The notes beneath the pieces were generated by a model that saw nothing but the letters and a program-made list of their open reading frames with translations, did no database searches and was not told where the DNA came from. A DNA stretch of 45,569 nt from a virus, in IMG/VR virus record IMGVR_UViG_3300033182_000507, positions 1 through 45,569 of that record; one strand, written 5' to 3'. The first letter of the stretch is position 1. Every line of letters begins with the position of its first letter. The position numbers were made by a program, and so were the translations under genes. Below, in pieces: positions 39,601 to 45,569 of this stretch.

Positions 39601-40477
39601 GGAGGCACTCGATGCCTTTGATGCCAAGATCACTGGAGTTGCAGTAACAAACGCAGTATTCACTGGAATTGTTACTTACAAGGATGGAGTCAAGGCAAAC
39701 TTCGGTAATGATAACGATCTCCAGATCTACCACGATGGAAGCAACTCTTACATTGATGATGCTGGCACAGGTACACTTGCAATCCGTTCTAATCAGGTAG
39801 AACTTCAGAAGTATACTGGAGAGACTCTCGCCAACTTTACTGCTGATGGCAAGGTTCAACTGAACTATGATAATGGTAGGAGATTTGAAACTACCGCAAT
39901 TGGTGCTAGCGTCTCTGGTGAACTACAGACTGGTAAGTTAGATGTTGCTAGTGACACAGTAATTGGTCTGGGTCTGACGGTCGTTGGTATTGCTACCTTC
40001 AACACCGATGTTTACATCGCTGGTAACCTGAACATCATTGGTGATGTTGTTTATGATGAGGTTAACGGTCGTAACCTGTTTATCTCTGGTGTAACTACCA
40101 CAAATAACCTGAAAGTAACTGGCGTATCCACTATCGCCAACATTACAATCGGCGCTGGTTCTTCTTCCACCAAAATAAATACCCTTAGCGGTGAACTCGT
40201 TCTTGATTCTGCTGCTGGTCAGGTAACTGTCCAAGATGATCTGAGTGTAATCGGTTATGGTACATTCCGTGACGGCATCTACTACAGATCTGATCAAGGT
40301 GGAATCAACGGTATTGGATATAGTGGACCTAACGGTGTTGCTTACTTTGAAAACGATGGAAGACTGGTTAGCGGTCTCAGCACAGTTGGATTCCTGACCA
40401 CTTCAAACTATGTCCTGACAACTGACGAAAACAACATTCCAATCTGGTCTGACAGCATCGATGGAGGAACCTTCTGA
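33632..40477 (+). CDS. Long tail fibre, 2281 aa
   Basis: The sections run in order as follows. The N-terminal part begins MSATILLKRTLGTSPPNIAP. YadA-like repeats follow (NIAIGASAMQYAG, NIVIGNFAGYRLQG), interrupted by about 100 residues with a GxGY unit (nt 34592-34889) and resumed at QNIAIGPYTLYRV. An array of 30-residue 'ITxGIITSxVGTYATITT' units spans nt 35280-36890. A beta-helix-like section starts at WYVSLNGVDDGDASRGRTPE (nt 37060), and a LamG/ConA-type section at about nt 37927-38546 includes EFFVNSYQSG and TWYHVALARQGTDTRLFVDG. The tail is typical of cyanophages (DLQIYHDGSNSYIDDAGTGT near nt 39718). It probably binds host surface polymers. DNA from about 36500 to 39500 is richer in G+C than the gp7-like gene. 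Confidence 0.85.
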   Translation: MSATILLKRTLGTSPPNIAPVGTGVSFGELVYTYDTSDVGAGKSYKKLYIGNPSGPTASPIPIGGEYYTSLFPENPASFGTPEAEKLVVLDDQARVSKWTVVDDFYVAGIGTVNSDFTVGGNLNVTGDLVYDEANARNWNITGVATAATLEATNFTFTNGIIEDLFAVTGVVTTISGTSADYYEVNVGHALTANNLEVTGVGSFSNQVTFANDIVKIGRDTAVGLSSADGSIFIGDYAAAGMGQTVLNRRNIAIGASAMQYAGILSSFDELESNIVIGNFAGYRLQGTRNLMLGDKVGFALSSSGNDENIALGNQAMYGETFPVVDGVTLSVNVGDQTALANYDETEDVTETTGSGQGLLVRIQTGATGLVTNIEIIAPGDGYEVGDTFTMPFGFQTLTGSVTSKNGTFLSGGTGTRQQKQNIAIGPYTLYRVDGSKNIAIGYSAGNETYGSGNVIIGYQRNVAIGDSDNQLVIGNENINWIDGNQLGYVGIGTTRPFGLLDVGGVVIVDKGTGNTVIAGVTSVPQIDANDIGVEDIKVTAGLATDFAITYAKIQSGIITDTVGTAATITNVDFVNADIEAAKITAGIITSQVGTYATITVFDTETADLRDVKISTGLVTSLVGTYATITTFDSNEGDINTIKVVAGVVTSLSGYGVTYNTADFENLDALDAKITTGIITSLTGTYATIRDANFQNDVRVGGALTVVGDLTVNGNTTFVQSQVLQVTDKNIEIGITSGVPASNASANDGGIILKGTTDKTFLYDFPREAWESNLKFIPNVDDSLDLGTTDREWRDIYIDGTAHLDAADILDAKITAGIITSLVGTYATITTVDIETLDARNVNITGLAVTDIVGTAATITTLDTETADLNDVKITTGIITSQVGTYATITTVDIETLDARDVNITGLAVTDIVGTAATITTIDAVEGDIVNAKITAGVVTSLVGTYATITVFDTETLDARNVNITGLAVTDIVGTAATITTIDNNLGTIDNVATLDALDARITAGIITSQVGTYATITTVDIETLDARDVNITGLAVTDIVGTAATITTIDVTEGDIVNAKITAGVITSIVGTYATITTVDVDNLVGDTSYINVGYITSLYDSTGVVGVNTQHILSTDPAGTITWREPAQIGIATINARTDTWYVSLNGVDDGDASRGRTPERPYRTIKYALQQMTGVGVNEVLQVDAGVYEETFPLTIPAGVTVKGSGLRATKIMPTTATRQKDAFLMNDRTVVEDVTVAGQYFDTAGNQGWAFRYAPGIAITSRSPYVQRVTVFNKGSNITATDPYGYGSADSPPSSYISGGGAYVDGSEVASGSLEAGFLFNECTFIVPGGKGLEMTNGARIEYLNCFTYFASEAVKGISGSVGLSSTGETRLRMTGITTIGVGDTVTYYDTDGVTGLATAVIADYDGTYIDVTGKQTGFEVLNARTAKSITFNGNAQLSTTVKKFGTASLELDGTNDSISVPSSGDLGFGTNTDFTVEFFVNSYQSGLSSATLIDFRDNGTDAEGISLAFRAAGEIDMRVGTTTAITGSGAGIGTGTWYHVALARQGTDTRLFVDGSVVGTKASDTTDYGASKGLVIGADFDGTSNSLEGYIDEVRIEYGVAKYTAGFTAPTAELLGDKDTSLLLHFNGSAGISTTTDDVIRYQDVRITQAGGGIGTATKVTLADYSEFGADMRSVGCAVEYGQKGVIADGDGVTLRLFALNFNHVGAGGDFSNDPNLAIQANEVTEVNNGDVSYVSIDHKGDFRVGDAFYVDQESGTVAFSQQVTSLQALSSLQITDGVDSSTITPTSGTFGNIQISGNNIESTTGDINIDPAGAGSINITGDVNVLGILTATVIQLDAFQKGDTSIALDDSGSDGTIRFNTDGVEGMRLDAGQLLGIATASPRARLDVLGSTLLEDLKITGVATFTSNLTVGAGLTVTGDSEFEANLAVEDLKAVTGVVTSLVGTYSTITTVDIETLDARDVNITGLAVTDTVGTAATITTIDTEALDAFDAKITGVAVTNAVFTGIVTYKDGVKANFGNDNDLQIYHDGSNSYIDDAGTGTLAIRSNQVELQKYTGETLANFTADGKVQLNYDNGRRFETTAIGASVSGELQTGKLDVASDTVIGLGLTVVGIATFNTDVYIAGNLNIIGDVVYDEVNGRNLFISGVTTTNNLKVTGVSTIANITIGAGSSSTKINTLSGELVLDSAAGQVTVQDDLSVIGYGTFRDGIYYRSDQGGINGIGYSGPNGVAYFENDGRLVSGLSTVGFLTTSNYVLTTDENNIPIWSDSIDGGTF
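34592..34889 (+). repeat. GxGY module interrupting YadA-like repeats
   Basis: YadA-like repeats end at IALGNQAMYGE and start again at NIAIGPYTLY. Between them lie about 100 residues with GLLVRIQTGATGLVTNIEII and APGDGYEVGDTFTMPFG, the same module type as in gp7-like protein, gp8 and gp14. Boundaries are approximate and set by where the repeats stop and resume. Confidence 0.6.
35280..36890 (+). repeat. Array of 30-residue repeats in tail fibre
   Basis: About 13-14 units with a 30-residue (90-nt) period are visible, of the forms ITAGIITSLVGTYATITTVD and ITGLAVTDIVGTAATITTID. The array is interrupted once (about nt 35700-36050) and one unit is 38 residues. Two further units occur at about nt 39450-39640. 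The two forms often alternate. A beta-helical or triple-stranded shaft is likely. Confidence 0.85.
36680..36735 (+). repeat. Exact 56-nt repeat, copy 1
   Basis: The 56 bases 36680-36735 (beginning ATCACCACGGTCGATATTGA and ending ACATCACTGGTCT) are identical to 39494-39549. Other repeat units of the array use different synonymous codons, so this identity is not explained by protein similarity alone. Confidence 0.85.
39494..39549 (+). repeat. Exact 56-nt repeat, copy 2
   Basis: This is the second copy of the 56-base block at 36680-36735, located about 2.8 kb downstream in the same gene. The flanking bases differ on both sides. Confidence 0.85.
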
Positions 40478-41298
40478 TGGCGAAACCAACTACAAGGCAG
40501 GAACTCAAGGATTATGCCCTCAGGCAACTTGGGTATCCTGTCTTGGAGATCAATGTAGCAGATGAACAAGTAGATGATGCCTTAGACGACGCTCTTCAAC
40601 TTTTTCAAGAGCGTCACTTTGATGGGGTAGAAAGACTTTATCTAAAGTACAAAGTTACCGCAGATGACATCGCAAGAGGCAGAGCAAGAGGTAATTCGGA
40701 ATCTCTTGGTATCGTTACTTCTACTACATCATCTGGAGACTTTGAAGAAAACTCAAATTACTTAGTTGTACCAGATTCTGTAATTGGAATTGAAAGAGTC
40801 TTTATCTTTGACTCTAGTCATGTTTCTAATAACATGTTCAGTTACAAGTATCAGATGTTCCTGAACGATGTTGCATTTAACTTGGGGTATGATGGACTCT
40901 TGAGTTATGCAATGACAAAGACATATATTGAAGATATCGATTTCTTGCTTTCTACTAATAAGCAGATCAGATATAATAAGAGAAATAATAGACTATATTT
41001 GGATATTGATTGGGGATCTACTAAAGAAGACACCTACATAATTATTGACTGCCAAAGAATCATGGATCCTGCAAACTATGCTGGAGTCTACAATGATTCT
41101 TTCCTCAAGAAGTACTTTACTTCTCTCGTTAAGAGGCAGTGGGGTCAAAACCTTATCAAGTTCCAAGGAGTCAAACTCCCTGGTGGTGTTGAACTCAATG
41201 GCAGACAAATTTATGAAGATGCTGTATATGAATTACAGCGTATTGAAGATAGGATGCTTTCTACATACGAAATTCCCCCCCTTGACCTTATTGGATAA
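40477..41298 (+). CDS. gp13: Neck protein gp13
   Basis: The 273-residue product begins MAKPTTRQELKDYALRQLGY and continues PVLEINVADEQVDDALDDAL and QLFQERHFDGVERLYLKYKV, the hallmark N-terminus of cyanophage gp13. T4 gp13 has 309 residues. gp13 joins gp14 to close the head-tail connector after DNA packaging. The start overlaps the fibre stop (TGATG), and the gp14 gene follows in a TAATG overlap. The order 13-14-15-16 is the T4 order. Confidence 0.9.
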   Translation: MAKPTTRQELKDYALRQLGYPVLEINVADEQVDDALDDALQLFQERHFDGVERLYLKYKVTADDIARGRARGNSESLGIVTSTTSSGDFEENSNYLVVPDSVIGIERVFIFDSSHVSNNMFSYKYQMFLNDVAFNLGYDGLLSYAMTKTYIEDIDFLLSTNKQIRYNKRNNRLYLDIDWGSTKEDTYIIIDCQRIMDPANYAGVYNDSFLKKYFTSLVKRQWGQNLIKFQGVKLPGGVELNGRQIYEDAVYELQRIEDRMLSTYEIPPLDLIG

Positions 41299-42728
41299 TG
41301 GCGTTAAATCCCTTCTTTCTCCAAGGATCACCGAATGAGCAAAATCTCATTCAGGAGCTTATTGACGAACATTTAAAAATGTTTGGGGTGGATGTTTATT
41401 ACATCCCCAGAAAGATGATTGTGACTGATGATGTACTCGGAGAGGTACAATCGTCCAAATTTACTGATGCATATATCTTAGAAGCATACCTCAACAACTA
41501 TGAGGGATATGCAAAAGGAAGTGATATCATGACTAAGTTTGGTATTAATCTTCAGAACGAGATTACGATTACTGTTTCTAGAGAGAGATACGAAGACTTT
41601 ATCGCTCCGTTTGTAGTATCTCATGATGCCAGAAATGCTGGAACTGATATCCTCTTTGGCGAAAGACCAAAAGAAGGAGATCTAATTTATTTCCCTCTGG
41701 GAGAAAGATTGTTTGAAATCAAGCATGTAGAACACGAAAATCCGTTCTACCAACTTGGAAAGAATTATATTTACGAATTACAGTGTGAACTCTTCCGCTA
41801 TGAAGACGAGTATGTTGATACGAATATTGAATTTATTGATGAGAGATTGACGCCAGAAGGAGAAGTTACTACAGTTGTTCTTGCTGGTATTGGATCCACT
41901 GCATTAGCAGTTGTTGATTCTTTTGCTAGCCAAGGTGCTTTACAGCAAATTTTCCTGAACGACGATGGATATGGTTTTACTTCCGCACCCAATATCACAA
42001 TCGCCCCTTCTCCTGCTGGTGTTACTTCATCCAGAGCGAGTGCCGTTGCATTCACCACGGAAAGATCAGGTCTCTATTCTATTGATCAAGTCGTACTGAC
42101 AAATCCTGGATTTGCATACACCTTACCACCTGCAATTAGTTTTGGTGGTCCTGGTGCTGGTGCCGCTGCAACTGCTTCTCTTACTAATAGTGGCATTACA
42201 TCTATTCGTATTACTGATCTAGGAACCAATTATGTAACTCCCCCAATTATTTCAATTCAGCATCCCGCTGAAGTTGGCATCGGTACAACTGGGGCAACAG
42301 TTGGAATTAAGACAGGTCAAGTTCAAGCAACAGCTGTTGCAACTCTTTCTGGAGATAGACTCAATAGAATTTACATCACTAATGCTGGTGCTGGATACGA
42401 AGCAACTCCCATCATTACAATCGGTAGTCCTCTGTCTCTTGGTGTTGGCACATACTTCTTCAACGAAAGAGTCGTTGGATCTCTTTCTGGAACAGAAGGA
42501 TATGTCAAGATATTCAATGAAGATGAAAGAAAGTTAGAAATTGCAATAAATAATGGAGTATTTACTCCTGGCGAATTTATTACTGGAACTGCATCTTCTG
42601 CTAGATATCAAGTATTGTCGCACACTGGAATTGATACCGCAAGTCCATATACTCTCAATGATGAAATAGAGACTGCCGCTGACGATATTCTCGATTTCAC
42701 TGAAATTAATCCATTTGGTAACTTCTGA
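41298..42728 (+). CDS. gp14: Neck protein gp14, enlarged
   Basis: The N-terminal part (LIQELIDEHLKMFGVDVYYI, then PRKMIVTDDVLGEVQSSKF) is typical of gp14, which completes the neck with gp13. T4 gp14 has 256 residues, against 476 here. From about residue 190 to 380 there is a run of GxGY-type units (NDDGYGFTSAPNITI, NPGFAYTLPPAISF, LGTNYVTPPIISI and NAGAGYEATPIITI). A more typical gp14 end follows (ADDILDFTEINPFGNF). The insertion is Gly/Thr-rich beta sequence like that in the baseplate proteins. It could decorate the neck, perhaps like a whisker or collar element, but this is inference. Confidence 0.9.
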   Translation: MALNPFFLQGSPNEQNLIQELIDEHLKMFGVDVYYIPRKMIVTDDVLGEVQSSKFTDAYILEAYLNNYEGYAKGSDIMTKFGINLQNEITITVSRERYEDFIAPFVVSHDARNAGTDILFGERPKEGDLIYFPLGERLFEIKHVEHENPFYQLGKNYIYELQCELFRYEDEYVDTNIEFIDERLTPEGEVTTVVLAGIGSTALAVVDSFASQGALQQIFLNDDGYGFTSAPNITIAPSPAGVTSSRASAVAFTTERSGLYSIDQVVLTNPGFAYTLPPAISFGGPGAGAAATASLTNSGITSIRITDLGTNYVTPPIISIQHPAEVGIGTTGATVGIKTGQVQATAVATLSGDRLNRIYITNAGAGYEATPIITIGSPLSLGVGTYFFNERVVGSLSGTEGYVKIFNEDERKLEIAINNGVFTPGEFITGTASSARYQVLSHTGIDTASPYTLNDEIETAADDILDFTEINPFGNF

Positions 42729-43528
42729 TGTTAGGTACATACTTTTATCACGAAATTCTCCGAAAAACAGTTGTTGCTTTTGGTACTCTGTTTAATGATG
42801 TTCACATCCAAAAAGAAAACAAAGCTGGTGCAACAATTAGTGATCTGAAAGTTCCTCTAGCATATGGTCCGAGATCTAAGTTCCTTGCAAAGTTAGAACA
42901 GCAACAGGATCTCAATAAACCAACTGCTATTTCTCTTCCGAGAATGTCTTTTGAGATGAGTTCTTTGAGTTATGACGGATCTAGAAAAACTTCGATTACA
43001 AAAACATTCAAAGCAGTTGACGGTGGAGGAAATGTAAAGAAGGTATTTCTTCCTGTTCCTTACAATGTTGGATTCGAACTCAACATCATGACAAAGTTGA
43101 ATGATGATGCTTTGCAGATTGTTGAGCAGATTCTTCCATTCTTCCAACCATCTTTTAATGTTACCATTGACTTGATCGATAGTATTGGAGAAAAAAGAGA
43201 TATCCCTGTTATACTGGAAAACATCTCATTCACCGATGAGTATGAAGGCGACTTTTCTACAAGAAGAGTTCTGACATACACACTAAGTTTTACAGCAAAG
43301 ACTTATCTGTTTGGTCCTATTGCAGAAAGCACCGACGGTCTCATTCGTAAGGTTCAGGTCGATTACTACGCAGATACCGATATTCAGACTGCTAAGAGAG
43401 AAGTTAGATACACTGCTGTGCCAAATCCAATTGATGCAGAACCAGGGGATGATTTTGGATTCTCAGAAACATTTACTGATTTTACTGATGGTAAAGTTTA
43501 CAGTCCCACTAGACGGGAGGATGTATGA
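42728..43528 (+). CDS. gp15: Tail completion and sheath stabiliser gp15
   Basis: The 266-residue product matches T4 gp15 (272 residues) in length and key segments. QIVEQILPFFQPSFN parallels T4 IVEQILPYFQPHFN, and the start MLGTYFYHEILRKTVVAFGT parallels T4 MFGYFYNSSFRRYATLMGDL. An RRVLTYTLSFTAKTYLFGPI and GLIRKV segment also matches. gp15 caps the tail tube and last sheath ring and joins the tail to the neck. It starts in a TGATG overlap after gp14 and ends in an ATGA overlap with gp16. Confidence 0.93.
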   Translation: MLGTYFYHEILRKTVVAFGTLFNDVHIQKENKAGATISDLKVPLAYGPRSKFLAKLEQQQDLNKPTAISLPRMSFEMSSLSYDGSRKTSITKTFKAVDGGGNVKKVFLPVPYNVGFELNIMTKLNDDALQIVEQILPFFQPSFNVTIDLIDSIGEKRDIPVILENISFTDEYEGDFSTRRVLTYTLSFTAKTYLFGPIAESTDGLIRKVQVDYYADTDIQTAKREVRYTAVPNPIDAEPGDDFGFSETFTDFTDGKVYSPTRREDV

Positions 43529-43941
43529 AGAATGATTTTAACAAAATAGATGAGGCACTAAACACTACAAGCGAAATTGTAGATGTAACACCCGTTAAGA
43601 AAGAAAAAGAACTACCAGATCGTCTAACAAAAGATGATGTGGAAAAGGATTACGAATATACCAGAGCAAATTTATACTCCTTAATTGAAAAAGGTCAAGA
43701 AGTTTTAAATGGTATTATGGAGTTGGCAGAGGAATCTCAATCTCCTAGAGCATATGAAGTTGCTGGTCAATTACTTAAGAGTGTTGCTGATACAACAGAT
43801 AAGTTTTTGAAACTTCAGAAAGATTTGAAGGATATCAATGAAGAGAGTAAGGGTCCAACAAATGTAACTAATAACGCAATGTTTGTCGGGAGCACAGCAG
43901 AACTCCAAAAGATGCTTAAACAGATGAGTAAAAATAAATAA
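43525..43941 (+). CDS. gp16: Small terminase subunit gp16
   Basis: Position after gp15, size (138 residues, against 164 in T4) and content support gp16. The product has an acidic N-terminal arm, a long helical middle (TRANLYSLIEKGQEVLNGIM, then AYEVAGQLLKSVADTTDKFL) suitable for coiled-coil ring formation, and a basic C-terminus (MLKQMSKNK). The ring recognises DNA and regulates the large terminase gp17, which is not seen within the remaining 1.6 kb. The start is in an ATGA overlap. A late promoter motif lies across its stop codon. Confidence 0.85.
   Translation: MKNDFNKIDEALNTTSEIVDVTPVKKEKELPDRLTKDDVEKDYEYTRANLYSLIEKGQEVLNGIMELAEESQSPRAYEVAGQLLKSVADTTDKFLKLQKDLKDINEESKGPTNVTNNAMFVGSTAELQKMLKQMSKNK
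43934..43940 (+). promoter_or_regulatory. Late promoter motif ATAAATA
   Basis: AATAAATA overlaps the TAA stop (43939-43941) of gp16 and lies 22 nt before the ATG of the membrane protein gene. It matches the late core but is in an A-rich context, so it is less certain than TATAAATA sites elsewhere. Confidence 0.45.
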
Positions 43942-43962
43942 AAGAGCCTTACTTTTCTACAC

Positions 43963-44292
43963 ATGCTAGGTAAATCTAAAGCACAAGTAGAAGAGAAAGA
44001 CCACGATCATGAAGATAAAAGTGAAGTTCTTGGTAATCTGGTGAAAGTTGTTGTACTTATCTGGTCTGCGTCTCTCCTCACATTCTCATATGTTCGTCTC
44101 CCGAACGGTCAAAAGATTTTAGATTTTGATCCCACTTTTATCGCATCAGTTTTCTCTGGATCTCTTGCTGCATTTGGATTAAGTCCTGCTAAATCTGGCG
44201 GTGCTAGTAATGGGAATGGTATTTCTAAGGCAAAAAAAGAGCCAGAAGTTGTTTCTGCTATTGAACCCAAGAAGGAAGACCAAGATAAATAA
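43963..44292 (+). CDS. Two-segment membrane protein next to gp16
   Basis: The 109-residue product begins with a highly charged, His/Asp-rich stretch (MLGKSKAQVEEKDHDHEDKS). Two hydrophobic segments follow, at about residues 24-44 (VLGNLVKVVVLIWSASLLTF) and 62-80 (FIASVFSGSLAAFGLSPA), then a Gly/Asn/Lys-rich cytoplasmic-type tail. A two-pass small membrane protein with charged ends is the general shape of a holin, but many other functions fit and no holin motif is seen. It is late-promoter-linked. Hypothetical, membrane location likely. Confidence 0.7.
   Translation: MLGKSKAQVEEKDHDHEDKSEVLGNLVKVVVLIWSASLLTFSYVRLPNGQKILDFDPTFIASVFSGSLAAFGLSPAKSGGASNGNGISKAKKEPEVVSAIEPKKEDQDK
44284..44291 (+). 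promoter_or_regulatory. Late promoter motif GATAAATA
   Basis: GATAAATA overlaps the stop TAA (44290-44292) of the membrane protein gene and lies 28 nt before the ATG at 44320. A short perfect stem, ACTAAA/TTTAGT with a three-base loop (44294-44308), follows in the leader. Confidence 0.6.
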
Positions 44293-44319
44293 TACTAAAT
44301 GGTTTAGTCGATTATAGAA

Positions 44320-45267
44320 ATGTCGTTCTCTTATTCTGAAATCTCGGACTTTTTGTCGGAAGCAAAGAAGAAGAAACCATTAACCACTGGAGACTGTGAT
44401 GCTCCAGAGGTTGATGACTCTGATGTGAAAATTACTGAGCAGAGTTTTCAAATTAACGCTACTGGTCATCGTAAAGCACAGAGAGATCAGAAGATTAGAA
44501 ATTTAGCGACTGGTGGATCTACCGCTGGTGAAAGAGCAGCAGCTTCTGGTAAGTTGAAGGGTCCTACCCTTCCTCTTGCTAATTCTTATGAAGCAAAAGG
44601 TGAGATGGTTGAGCAAAAGGGACAACCCTACAAAGTAGGAGATACAATTCCTGATTCGGCAACCAAACCCAGAAAACCTTCTAAATTTTCTGTTGATAAA
44701 ACTGGACTGAAAGGACCAGAAAAACCTTTCACTGAAGAGACACTTGAAGAGAAGAAGAAAGGTCTCTGGGACAACATTCATGCTAAGCGTAAGCGTGGTG
44801 AACCACCCGCTAAACCTGGCGATAAAGATTATCCCAAGACTCTTGACATTGATGAAGGTCTTGGACTTCAAATTGCTCGTACCATTGATAAAACCAAACC
44901 TCCTGTCGGTAGATCATCTAAGAGAAGAGCAGTCAGTTCTGCCCTCAAGATGAGAGAGGTCATCAAGTCCGCAAAGAAGAATAAGAACCGTAAGTTCTCT
45001 GGTAAAGCAGCAGTTGAAGAAAGTGCTGCTTGGACTAGAAAAGCAGGAAAGAACAAGGAAGGTGGTCTCAACGAAAAAGGACGCAAGTCCTATGAGGCAG
45101 AGAATCCTGGTAGCGATCTTAAAGCACCGTCTAAAGAGAAAGGCAATAAGCGTCGTGCATCATTCTGTGCAAGAATGAAAGGCATGAAGAAGAAACTCAC
45201 TTCTGCCAAGACTGCGAACGATCCTGATTCCAGAATCAATAAATCCCTTAGAGCTTGGAATTGCTGA
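44320..45267 (+). CDS. Basic DUF6321-like protein, 315 aa
   Basis: The C-terminal third (AWTRKAGKNKEGGLNEKGRK, then SYEAENPGSDLKAP and RRASFCARMKGMKKKLTSAK, ending DPDSRINKSLRAWNC) has the layout of DUF6321, a basic domain seen in many marine phages (family memory). A central segment, KKGLWDNIHAKRKRGEPPAK followed by PGDKDYPKTL, is a second recurring phage motif. The N-terminal half (VKITEQSFQINATGHRKAQR and TLPLANSYEAKGEM) is low in hydrophobics and likely disordered. The high Lys/Arg content suggests DNA contact or a virion-internal role. It is preceded by a late promoter. Confidence 0.75.
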   Translation: MSFSYSEISDFLSEAKKKKPLTTGDCDAPEVDDSDVKITEQSFQINATGHRKAQRDQKIRNLATGGSTAGERAAASGKLKGPTLPLANSYEAKGEMVEQKGQPYKVGDTIPDSATKPRKPSKFSVDKTGLKGPEKPFTEETLEEKKKGLWDNIHAKRKRGEPPAKPGDKDYPKTLDIDEGLGLQIARTIDKTKPPVGRSSKRRAVSSALKMREVIKSAKKNKNRKFSGKAAVEESAAWTRKAGKNKEGGLNEKGRKSYEAENPGSDLKAPSKEKGNKRRASFCARMKGMKKKLTSAKTANDPDSRINKSLRAWNC

Positions 45268-45268
45268 T

Positions 45269-45569
45269 ATGAAAAATTTTATTGTTGAAAGCGATCTTTA
45301 TTTACAGATTGCCAGAGGTAAGGTAAGAGGTGCATCCTTTGTTCATAAGTTTGGTGCAAACTTTGACATCGACAACAGCTCAGAACCAGAGTCAGTATGG
45401 ACTGGTGGTGGATTGTATCCTTGGAGTGCGTTTGACACAGCAGGTGTATTGGTTGTTACTAGTGACGACACTGATGATGATGTGGGTCAATCAGGTGCCA
45501 CAGAAATTATCGTAGAAGGATTGGATGACAACTACGAAAGTGTATCAGAAACATTCGCAATGGATGGCA
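45269..45569 (+). CDS. Probable virion protein, 3' end outside window
   Basis: ATG 45269 follows the previous TGA by one base and the frame is open to the end of the window (100 complete codons). The product begins MKNFIVESDLYLQIARGKVR and continues GASFVHKFGANFDIDNSSEP, then SVWTGGGLYPWSAFDT and TEIIVEGLDDNYESVSETFA. The 'G.V.G...VHKFG.N..........VW..GG.Y.W' pattern with a later 'V.GLD.NY..V.ET' is common in virion structural proteins of marine phages. Identity and total length cannot be given. Confidence 0.7.
   Translation, partial: MKNFIVESDLYLQIARGKVRGASFVHKFGANFDIDNSSEPESVWTGGGLYPWSAFDTAGVLVVTSDDTDDDVGQSGATEIIVEGLDDNYESVSETFAMDG

Overview
The window looks like part of a T4-like cyanomyovirus genome, most likely one infecting marine Synechococcus or Prochlorococcus. 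The reasons are a T4-type baseplate and neck block (gp25, gp6, a giant gp7-like protein, gp8, then gp13-gp14-gp15-gp16), very large fibre and baseplate proteins built from Gly/Thr-rich beta repeats with a YHYH-type motif, T4-type late promoter motifs (TATAAATA/CTAAATA), and a packed run of very small early-type genes. Every gene I can support is on the + strand. No tRNA, CRISPR, insertion sequence, integrase or photosynthesis gene was recognised. Host and genus are inference.

Region 1 (1-5424) is a train of about 24 small ORFs of 25-128 codons, mostly joined by ATGA, TGATG or TAATG overlaps. It includes two 25-residue membrane peptides, a 54-residue membrane protein and many acidic proteins of unknown function. 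The train is broken by three copies of one intergenic element (near 1193, 2325 and 3540). The first copy contains a strong hairpin-plus-U-tract terminator.

Region 2 (5425-6028) is about 600 nt without a credible gene. It is dense in short TGAGTG and TGAGACAC repeats around a good sigma70-type promoter (TTGCAC-17-TATAAT), with a GTGATATCAC palindrome near its end. It leads to a small AbrB/MazE-like gene.

Region 3 (6029-8713) holds that gene, a second small ORF, a GT-A-type glycosyltransferase-like gene with its own sigma70-type promoter and a palindrome at the predicted start site, three short ORFs, a conserved-looking 266-residue protein and a 75-residue ORF behind a leader hairpin.

Region 4 (8709-40477) is the baseplate and fibre block: late promoter, gp25, gp6, a 4238-residue gp7-like protein, gp8, a 2433-residue DUF4815-like protein, four small genes and a 2281-residue fibre with YadA-like, 30-residue-repeat, beta-helix and LamG-like sections.

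Region 5 (40477-45569) holds neck and tail completion proteins gp13, gp14 and gp15, small terminase gp16, a small membrane protein, a basic DUF6321-like protein and the start of a further probable virion protein cut by the window end.

The main unusual pattern is a short 'GxGY' beta module that recurs in at least five different virion proteins (gp7-like, gp8, DUF4815-like, fibre and gp14). It appears to account for much of the extra length of gp8 and gp14 over their T4 counterparts, and in the fibre it interrupts a YadA-like repeat run. A second striking pattern is that most late promoter motifs lie across the stop codon of the preceding gene.
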